28,324 nucleotides of DNA from NCBI GenBank assembly GCA_042088665.1, contig JBELMB010000055.1, forward strand, positions 1 through 28,324, in the 5' to 3' direction. The notes beneath the pieces were generated by a model, which did no database searches, was not told where the DNA came from, and was given only the letters and a program-made list of their open reading frames with translations. This DNA is from JBELMB01 sp042088665 (GTDB lineage: Bacteria > Pseudomonadota > Alphaproteobacteria > Rhodobacterales > Rhodobacteraceae). Shown here piece by piece: positions 5,437 to 11,944 of the stretch; positions within the stretch are counted from its first letter, which is position 1, and the number at the start of each line of letters is the position of its first letter. The translations under genes and the position numbers were made by a program.

Positions 5437-7392
5437 TTACCAGCAGCTCACCAGAACGGTCATATCCGTGGCCAGCGCTGTCAGATCCTCGGGCGCCAGA
5501 ACCGCAGCACCGCCGCGGGCCTCGGGGCGCACACCGTTCGCACGCAGGAAGTCGAGGATCACTTCGCCCTTCGCGGCAAAGCTCACCTGCTCCGGCAAGA
5601 CCCGGCCCTGCGCCGTTGCGCGGGGCAGCAACATGCCCATGACCGATCCGCCCGCATCAAACACCGGGCCGCCCACATCGCCGGGCAGCGCGGCCAGCGC
5701 GAGGCGCTTGACGCCTTCTTCGCCTGCCAGTCCGCGCACATCTTCGAGCGTGCCAAACGTCAGGGTCGGGGCCGTCAGGACACCGCCAAAGGAAAAGCCT
5801 GCCACCGCCACTTCGGACTGCAAGCGCTGGGTGCCGGCGCTGAACTGTGCGATGCGGCGCGGCGCGAGCGCCTCTTCGGGGCGCAGGATGGCCACGCCCA
5901 AGCCCGCGTCGCGCGCCACCACGCGCGCATCGTGCACGCCGTTCAGGGTCACGCGTTCACATTGTGCCACCGTCTCGGCGGAGGTCAGCACCGTGCCGCT
6001 GCCTTCGATGAAAAAGCCGGATCCATTGCCCTGCGGCTTGCGCACGCGCAGGCCGGACACAAGGTCCACGGCCTGCCCCTCATCGGTGACTGCCGCCGGA
6101 TCCAGCACGCCTTCGACGCGGGCAAAGCTTTTCTTCATGGTGTCCAGCACGCGGCTGCGGCGCTCTTCGTCGCCGGCGGGCCAGACCACGGTGTAGCCCT
6201 TGATCTCTCCGCCGGAGAGCGAGACCTCTGTGTGGCTGACGATGCGGCTGTTCTCGCCGTTCAGGACAAAGCCGCTGCGGGTCCGCTCGCGGGCGCCGTC
6301 CAGCGGCACGATCTCAAGCGTTTGCATGATCTCGTAGAGGCCGTTCAGGGTGGTGCTGTCGCCGGGTTGGCTGATCAGCAGCACCCGCGCATCGACGGCC
6401 CCGGTGGGCGAATAGAGCGCAAAGGGCGCCTCGTAGCGGTCAAAACCCACCACGCCCAGCGGCAGTTGCATGCGGATCCCGGCGCGGGCGTCGGTGATCT
6501 CTGTCAGGTTCATGCCATTGAGCACGGCATTGTACTGGCCCAGCAGCGCGGCGCGCTGGCGGGTGGTCAGAATGCCGGTGACCTCAAGGCTGTTGGCTTC
6601 TTGCCATTGCGCCATGGCGCCACGGGTGCCGCGGCCATAGGCACCGTCGATCGCACCGTTGTAGAACCCGGCCCATTTCAAGGCGATCTGCAATTCGTCG
6701 CGCTCTGCACGGGTCAGCAGCCCCTCCGAGGCGCGGGCCTCGCGGGCGGTCTCGTCCGGAATGGGCTCCGGCGCGGGGGCCTGGACCTCTGTCTGAACTG
6801 CGGCCTGATCGGCTGCCGGATCGGTTGCCTGGGCTGTCTGGACCGAGGCCTGCGGTGTCGCGCTCGCCTGATCCTGTGGCGCGGTGCCCAGAGCGTCTGC
6901 CTGTGCGTCTGCCTGTGCGTCTGCCTGTGCGTCTGCCTCGGCCTGGGCTTCGGCAAGGGCAGCGGGTGTGCCCGGTTGCGCGGGACGCTCGGCGCCGGCA
7001 TCCGCGGTGCCGTCTTGCGCGCCCGCCTCGACGGTCTCCTCTACCGGGACATTGGCGCCCACTGGCCAGAACTGCTGGCCATAGACCAGCCCGGTCTCGA
7101 TGTAGCTGTCCGGTGGGACCGAGCCATTGCGCAGGAGCGAGCCCAGAAAGCTCTCTGCCTCGCCACGGCTGCCGTAAGGGCCAAGCGCGATGCCGTACCA
7201 GCCGCCGCCCAGCGAAAAGCCGTTCACATTGGAAAAGCCCGCCGTGAACTGGCGCACGCTGGCCTGTGCCGCCGTCAGGGAGGTCCGTGCCTCAACCTGG
7301 ATGAAGAACCGCTCCTGCTGCGTGTCTTGCGCAGAGGCAAAGCCCCCCCAAAGCGACAGCACGAAGACGAAAGACATCACATATTTCAGCAT
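5437..7392 (-). CDS. Exported SPOR / peptidoglycan-binding / trypsin-fold protein with degenerate triad
   Basis: A 651-residue protein. The start at 7392 gives a signal peptide (MLKYVMSFVFVLSLWGGFASA) and has GGGGAGA ahead. A longer frame upstream lacks this logic. Residues ~27-107 resemble a SPOR domain ('RFFIQVEARTSLTAAQASV'). About 110-220 is an Ala/Gln/Asp-rich linker with four 'ADAQ' units. Residues ~224-285 are a peptidoglycan-binding domain ('LQIALKWAGFYNGAIDGAYG'). About 287-427 is unassigned, and ~442-619 has a trypsin-like fold. There the usual His is Glu473 ('VLTSAETV'), the Asp aligns with Gly499 ('GLGVAILR') and the Ser is Val573 ('LPGDVGGPV'). By inference it is a non-catalytic periplasmic protein tethered to the cell wall. 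Only the fold is inferred; no structure was computed. Confidence 0.82.
   Translation of the reverse strand: MLKYVMSFVFVLSLWGGFASAQDTQQERFFIQVEARTSLTAAQASVRQFTAGFSNVNGFSLGGGWYGIALGPYGSRGEAESFLGSLLRNGSVPPDSYIETGLVYGQQFWPVGANVPVEETVEAGAQDGTADAGAERPAQPGTPAALAEAQAEADAQADAQADAQADALGTAPQDQASATPQASVQTAQATDPAADQAAVQTEVQAPAPEPIPDETAREARASEGLLTRAERDELQIALKWAGFYNGAIDGAYGRGTRGAMAQWQEANSLEVTGILTTRQRAALLGQYNAVLNGMNLTEITDARAGIRMQLPLGVVGFDRYEAPFALYSPTGAVDARVLLISQPGDSTTLNGLYEIMQTLEIVPLDGARERTRSGFVLNGENSRIVSHTEVSLSGGEIKGYTVVWPAGDEERRSRVLDTMKKSFARVEGVLDPAAVTDEGQAVDLVSGLRVRKPQGNGSGFFIEGSGTVLTSAETVAQCERVTLNGVHDARVVARDAGLGVAILRPEEALAPRRIAQFSAGTQRLQSEVAVAGFSFGGVLTAPTLTFGTLEDVRGLAGEEGVKRLALAALPGDVGGPVFDAGGSVMGMLLPRATAQGRVLPEQVSFAAKGEVILDFLRANGVRPEARGGAAVLAPEDLTALATDMTVLVSCW
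6893..6940. repeat. 12-bp coding repeat, four copies (linker of the protease homologue)
   Basis: The unit gcgtctgcctgt is repeated at 6893, 6905, 6917 and 6929 (the last ends cg). Read on the minus strand it encodes repeated Ala-Asp-Ala-Gln in the flexible linker. Slippage here would change linker length without a frameshift. Confidence 0.9.
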
Positions 7393-7569
7393 CGCTCTCC
7401 CCGAGAAGTGGACCCGAGTGCGGGCCAAACCCTTTGATCCAAAAAGACCATCAGGGCACTTGTTTACCAGATCAGGCAAGCTGTGCACGCGAAAATCACC
7501 GGTGGCGCTGATTGACCCCACCGGCGTTGCCCCCTAATCAAGCGTCCAACCGCTGACAGGGAGCCCTAC

Positions 7570-8553
7570 ATGCCTTCTGAGACCGCCGCGCCGGACCGGA
7601 CCGGCCTGCCCCGCCCCACGAGCTTTCAGGAGATCATCCTGCGGCTGCAGAGCTATTGGGCCTCGAAAGGCTGTGCGATTCTGCAGCCTTACGACATGGA
7701 AGTGGGGGCTGGGACCTTTCACCCTGCCACGACGCTGCGGGCGCTTGGCGCGCGGCCCTGGGCGGCGGCCTATGTGCAGCCCTCGCGGAGGCCGACGGAT
7801 GGGCGGTATGGCGAGAACCCCAACCGGCTGCAGCACTATTACCAGTATCAGGTGATCATCAAACCCTCGCCGCCCGATCTGCAGGCGCTGTATCTCGGCA
7901 GCCTCGAGGCCATCGGCATCGACATGTCGCTGCACGACGTGCGCTTTGTCGAGGATGACTGGGAAAGCCCGACGCTGGGCGCATGGGGCCTTGGGTGGGA
8001 GGTCTGGTGTGATGGCATGGAGGTCAGCCAGTTCACCTATTTCCAGCAGGTCGGCGGGCACGACTGTCACCCGGTCTCGGGTGAATTGACCTACGGGCTG
8101 GAGCGGCTGGCGATGTATGTGCTGGGCATCGACCACGTTATGGAGATGCCGTTCAACGACCCTGCGCCGCGACTGGATGCGGATGGCAACGAGGTGGCGG
8201 CGATCGCGCTCAGCTACGGCGACATCTTCCGGCAGACGGAGGAAGAGCATTCGCGCTTCAACTTCGATGTGGCGAACACGGAGGTGCTGTTGCGGCACTT
8301 CGAGGAGGCAGAGGCCGAATGCGCCGCCATTCTGGCGCAGGCGCATGACGACCCCAAGACCGGAAAGCGCATCGTCATGGCCCATCCGGCCTATGACCAG
8401 TGCATCAAGGCCAGCCACATGTTCAACCTGCTGGACGCGCGCGGCGTGATTTCCGTCACCGAGCGGCAGGCCTATATCGGCCGTGTGCGGGCCTTGGCCA
8501 AGATGTGCGCCGATGCCTTTGTGCTGACCGAGGCGGGGGGCCACGTGGCGTGA
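7570..8553 (+). CDS. glyQ: Glycyl-tRNA synthetase alpha subunit
   Basis: A 327-residue catalytic alpha subunit of the heterotetrameric bacterial class II glycyl-tRNA synthetase, which charges tRNA-Gly with glycine. Family signature stretches are nearly complete: 'SYWASKGCAILQPYDMEVG', 'GAGTFHPATTLRALG', 'AYVQPSRRPTDGRYGENPN' and 'RLQHYYQYQVIIKPSP' with 'GLGWEVWCDGMEVSQFTYF'. The ATG at 7570 has GGGAG eight bases upstream. It heads a three-gene unit: its stop overlaps the next start (GTGA at 8550-8553), and glyS follows. Confidence 0.98.
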   Translation: MPSETAAPDRTGLPRPTSFQEIILRLQSYWASKGCAILQPYDMEVGAGTFHPATTLRALGARPWAAAYVQPSRRPTDGRYGENPNRLQHYYQYQVIIKPSPPDLQALYLGSLEAIGIDMSLHDVRFVEDDWESPTLGAWGLGWEVWCDGMEVSQFTYFQQVGGHDCHPVSGELTYGLERLAMYVLGIDHVMEMPFNDPAPRLDADGNEVAAIALSYGDIFRQTEEEHSRFNFDVANTEVLLRHFEEAEAECAAILAQAHDDPKTGKRIVMAHPAYDQCIKASHMFNLLDARGVISVTERQAYIGRVRALAKMCADAFVLTEAGGHVA

Positions 8554-9095
8554 GCGGCAAAATCATGGGGAGCCTCATCGTGCTCTGTGGCATCGTGGCG
8601 GGCATCGCCATCTATTACCTTCAGATCTACCACTTCTACGAAGAGGTTCAGGCCAACGGCACCGACGATGTCATGCTCGAGCTCATGGCAACCGGCGCGC
8701 CCGATCCGATCCTTTACGAGGATTTCAAGGCCATTGACGCGGACAGCTCTCCGATCCGGTTCCGGGCCTGCTTTACCACGCCGATGTCCATCCCGATGCT
8801 GACCGAGACATATGCCCCCTACGAGGGCGCAGAGCCGCGCGTGGCCCCGGGCTGGTTCGACTGCTTTGACGCCGAGGCGCTCGGCCGCGAGATCGAGGCC
8901 GGCACGGCGCTGGTGTTCACATGGCAGCGCAACATCGAGTTCGGCATCGACCGCGTCGTGGCCATCACCGACGATGGCCGCGGCTATATCTGGCACGAGA
9001 TCAACGAATGCGGCGACAAGGCCTATGACGGCTCCCCCCTTGGGGACAATTGCCCCCGGCCGGACGGCCAGGGCGCGCCGAGCGAAGGAAACTGA
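8550..9095 (+). CDS. DUF6446-like single-pass membrane protein between glyQ and glyS
   Basis: A 181-residue protein. An N-terminal hydrophobic helix ('MGSLIVLCGIVAGIAIYYL') anchors it, followed by a soluble domain outside the membrane or with an uncleaved signal. The conserved-looking core has 'SSPIRFRACFTTP', 'GWFDCFDAEALG' and 'WHEINECGDKAYDG', with three Cys that could pair. The GTG at 8550 overlaps the glyQ stop; the ATG at 8565 is the alternative. The glyS start lies 3 bases after its stop. From memory it matches the Rhodobacterales family DUF6446, found at this place; function unknown. Its lodging inside the synthetase operon suggests co-translation rather than a known role in aminoacylation. 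Confidence 0.8.
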   Translation: MSGKIMGSLIVLCGIVAGIAIYYLQIYHFYEEVQANGTDDVMLELMATGAPDPILYEDFKAIDADSSPIRFRACFTTPMSIPMLTETYAPYEGAEPRVAPGWFDCFDAEALGREIEAGTALVFTWQRNIEFGIDRVVAITDDGRGYIWHEINECGDKAYDGSPLGDNCPRPDGQGAPSEGN

Positions 9096-9097
9096 CC

Positions 9098-11323
9098 ATG
9101 GCTGATCTTCTGATCGAGCTCTTCTCCGAAGAGATCCCCGCCCGCATGCAGGCCAAGGCCGCAGAGGACCTCAGGAAACTGATGACCGATGGCATGGTCG
9201 GCGCCGGTCTGACCTATGCCTCTGCCGCCGGGTTTCACACGCCCCGGCGTCTGACCCTTGTGGTCGAGGGGGTCTCTGCCGCGTCGCCAACCCTGCGCGA
9301 GGAACGTCGCGGGCCGAAGGTGGGCGCGCCCGACAAGGCGCTGGAGGGGTTCATGCGCGGCGCAGGCGTCACCCGCGACCAACTCGAAGAGCGTAGCGAG
9401 AAAAAGGGCAGCTTTTACTACGCGACCGTCGTCACACAGGGCCGCCCCGCCGCCGAGATCATCGCCGAACAGCTGGAACAGACGGTGCGCGGCTTTCCCT
9501 GGCCGAAATCGATGCGCTGGGGCACGGGATCGCTGCGCTGGGTGCGTCCGCTGCACCGCATCCTGTGCCTGCTGACCGACGAGACGGGGGATCACCCGAT
9601 CACGCTGGACATCGACGGCATCAAGGCGGGACAGACCACCGAAGGGCACCGGTTCATGGGAACCGGCGCCTTTGAGGTGACCTCCTTCGAGGATTACGAG
9701 ACCCGGCTGAAGCGCCACCATGTCGTCCTCTCTGCCGAGGACCGCGCGGAGACCATCCGCAACGATGCCACCAACATGGCCTTTGCCCAGGGGCTGGAGC
9801 TGGTCGAGGATCCGGGCCTCCTGCGCGAGGTCGCGGGCCTCGTGGAATGGCCCGTGGTGCTCATGGGAGAGATCGCCGAGGATTTCCTCGGCCTGCCCCC
9901 CGAAGTGCTGCAGACCTCGATGAAGGAACACCAGAAGTTCTTTTCGGTGAAAAACCCCGCCACGGGCCGGATCGAGAAATTCGTCACCGTGTCGAACATC
10001 GAGACGGCCGACAATGGCGCGACCATCCTCGCGGGCAACCAGAAGGTGCTGGCGGCGCGGCTGTCGGATGCCAAGTTCTTCTGGGAAAATGACCTGCGCG
10101 TGGCGCGCACCGATGGGCTCGGCGCATGGACGGCGCGCCTGTCGAACGTGACCTTCCACAACAAGCTGGGCAGCCAGCGCGACCGCATCGACCGCATCGC
10201 GGCGCTGGCCCATGACATCGCACCACAGGTGGATGCCGATCCGGCCCGCGCGCGCCTTGCCGCCGAGGTGGCCAAGGCCGATCTGTCCTCCGAGATGGTC
10301 TATGAATTCCCCGAATTGCAGGGGCTGATGGGCCGCTACTACGCCAAGGCCGCCGGGCTGCCCGAAGATGTGGCCGCCGCCTGCCAGGACCATTACGCGC
10401 CGCTTGGCCCCTCCGACGATGTGCCCACGGACCCGACCTCTGTCGCGGTGGCGCTGGCGGACAAGATCGATACGCTGACCGGCTTCTGGGCCATCGATGA
10501 AAAGCCCACCGGCTCAAAGGATCCCTTTGCGCTGCGCCGCGCGGCTCTGGGCGTGATCCGGCTGGTGCTGACCAACGGGCTGCGCCTGCACCTCGACCGG
10601 GTGATCGACGCGCAACTGCTGCGCCACGGGCTCGCCGCACCGGAAAACGATGGCCAGTCCGCCCTGCGCGCGGAATTGCTGGACCAGATCGCGCGCCACG
10701 GCGTGCTGGGCACGGCGGTGCGCGGCATCGTCGACCGGCTGCGCGGCGAAGTGCCGGATTGGGCCGCGACAGTGGACAACCATTCCGACGAAGTCTCCGC
10801 CGACCTGCTGGGCTTTTTCCATGACCGCCTGAAGGTGCACCTGCGCAACGAAGGCATCCCGCATGACGTGATCGACGCCTGCCTCGCCATGGCGGGCGCC
10901 GATGACCTGACCCTGCTGGTCAACCGCGCCAAGGCCCTCGCCGCCGTGCTGAAGACCGAGGATGGCACCAACCTCGTGCAGGGGTTCAAACGCGTCAGCA
11001 AGATCCTCGGCCAGGCCGAAGAAAAAGACGGCGTGGAATACAGCTACGGCGCTGATGTGAAATTCTCCGAGACCGACGAAGAGCGCGCGCTTTTCGCCGC
11101 GCTCGACCGGGCAGATGCGCAGATCGCCCCGGCCATGCAGGCAGAGGATTTCGCCACCGCGATGGAAGCCATGGCCGCCCTGCGCGTGCCCATCGACGCC
11201 TTCTTTGACGCGGTTCAGGTGAACGCCGACAACCAGATCGTGCGGCGCAACCGGCTGAACCTGCTGTCACGGATCCGCACCGCCTGCTTGCAGGTGGCCG
11301 ACCTGACACGGATCGACGGCTGA
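9098..11323 (+). CDS. glyS: Glycyl-tRNA synthetase beta subunit
   Basis: A 741-residue beta subunit, needed with GlyQ for tRNA-Gly binding and charging. It opens MADLLIELFSEEIPARMQ, the family hallmark, and has 'FPWPKSMRWGTGSLRWVRPL' and 'ETADNGATILAGNQKVLAAR' with 'DAKFFWENDL'. An HD-like central part contains 'DKIDTLTGFWAIDEKPTGSK' and 'DPFALRRAALGVIRL'. The C-terminal part is the anticodon-binding region ('FFDAVQVNADNQIVRRNRLN'). The ATG at 9098 follows AAGGAA and lies 3 bases after the stop of the membrane protein. It is somewhat longer than the E. coli protein, as I recall for alphaproteobacteria. Confidence 0.98.
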   Translation: MADLLIELFSEEIPARMQAKAAEDLRKLMTDGMVGAGLTYASAAGFHTPRRLTLVVEGVSAASPTLREERRGPKVGAPDKALEGFMRGAGVTRDQLEERSEKKGSFYYATVVTQGRPAAEIIAEQLEQTVRGFPWPKSMRWGTGSLRWVRPLHRILCLLTDETGDHPITLDIDGIKAGQTTEGHRFMGTGAFEVTSFEDYETRLKRHHVVLSAEDRAETIRNDATNMAFAQGLELVEDPGLLREVAGLVEWPVVLMGEIAEDFLGLPPEVLQTSMKEHQKFFSVKNPATGRIEKFVTVSNIETADNGATILAGNQKVLAARLSDAKFFWENDLRVARTDGLGAWTARLSNVTFHNKLGSQRDRIDRIAALAHDIAPQVDADPARARLAAEVAKADLSSEMVYEFPELQGLMGRYYAKAAGLPEDVAAACQDHYAPLGPSDDVPTDPTSVAVALADKIDTLTGFWAIDEKPTGSKDPFALRRAALGVIRLVLTNGLRLHLDRVIDAQLLRHGLAAPENDGQSALRAELLDQIARHGVLGTAVRGIVDRLRGEVPDWAATVDNHSDEVSADLLGFFHDRLKVHLRNEGIPHDVIDACLAMAGADDLTLLVNRAKALAAVLKTEDGTNLVQGFKRVSKILGQAEEKDGVEYSYGADVKFSETDEERALFAALDRADAQIAPAMQAEDFATAMEAMAALRVPIDAFFDAVQVNADNQIVRRNRLNLLSRIRTACLQVADLTRIDG

Positions 11324-11417
11324 GATCCTGCGCCTGCCCCCAGCGCCTTCCCCCAGCGCCAGTCTTCCACGACTGTCGGGGCAGGCCCAAGACGGCAGGC
11401 GCACGCGCCTGTTGCCC

Positions 11418-11535
11418 CATGCCCACAGGGCACACCCTCCGTACCCATGCCCCCGGGGGCACACCCGGCCCCATGCCCACAGGGCAAACCCGCACCCATG
11501 CCCCCGGGGGCACACCCAGCCCCTATGCCCTCCGT
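11418..11535. repeat. About 26-bp array of palindromic units 3' of glyS
   Basis: Palindromic cores alternate: TGCCCACAGGGCA (11420-11432), TGCCCCCGGGGGCA (11448-11461), TGCCCACAGGGCA (11474-11486), TGCCCCCGGGGGCA (11499-11512), then a decayed copy tgccctccgtgca (11526-11538). Spacing is 25-28 bases, so two-unit blocks repeat at about 51-54 bases. Each core is a perfect or near-perfect dyad, giving a row of small hairpins or protein sites. Confidence 0.85.
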
Positions 11536-11742
11536 GCACGCGCGTCCCCGCCCGTTCTGACGCAGACCACCGCGCCGCCTCGCTGGCATGGCCCCCCAAA
11601 GCCCAAATCCAGAAGGCACACACAGGTCACCGCACAATCCGACCGCCCCGGCGATTCCGCGCCCGGGTTTCTCTGTTTCAAAAATACTCCCGCCGGAGGC
11701 ATCCGGCAGCGCCCAAAGGCACCTCGGGCGGCACAGGGCGCT

Positions 11743-11862
11743 CAGATCAACACGCGCTTGCGCGCTCAGGTCAACACGCGCCTGCGCGCTCCGGTCAAAA
11801 CGCGCTTGCGCGCTCCGGTCAAAACGCGCTTGCGCGCTCTGGTCAACACGCGCCTGCGCGCT
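11743..11862. repeat. 24-bp tandem array, five copies, upstream of the PPDK-like gene
   Basis: Units start at 11743, 11767, 11791, 11815 and 11839; the third and fourth are identical. The pattern is (c)xGGTCAAxACGCGCxTGCGCGCT, with changes only at a few sites. Each unit has the dyad CGCGC-(tt or ct)-GCGCG. The last unit ends about 80 bases before the GTG start of the PPDK-like gene, so it lies in that gene's leader or promoter region. Confidence 0.88.
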
Positions 11863-11944
11863 CAGGCCACGGGCAATGCGCGCCCTGCCCTCTTGTCAAC
11901 TTTGCCTGACACCGTATGCTTTTCGCGCAATCGAAGGAGCGGCA

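Larger units (their letters stand above)
11324..11944. other. Long non-coding gap between glyS and the PPDK-like gene
   Basis: About 620 bases. A 7-bp stem with a 2-base loop (caggcgc/gcgcctg, 11396-11411) follows glyS and may be part of a terminator, although no T run follows. Two unrelated tandem arrays come next (11418-11535 and 11743-11862). Frames running through both are open only because the repeats lack stops. Confidence 0.6.

Noticed and set aside
5368..7437. 689-codon plus-strand frame opposite the exported protease homologue
   Set aside because: The minus-strand product has a signal peptide and recognisable domains; the plus-strand translation (Gly/His/Arg/Cys-rich) has none.
11418..11862. 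Possible CRISPR array
   Set aside because: Units follow one another without unique spacers, and no cas genes are present.
11588..11944. N-terminal extension of the PPDK-like protein with an eight-residue repeat
   Set aside because: The repeat is the 24-bp DNA array read in frame. A good ribosome site precedes the GTG at 11945, and PPDK alignment starts there.
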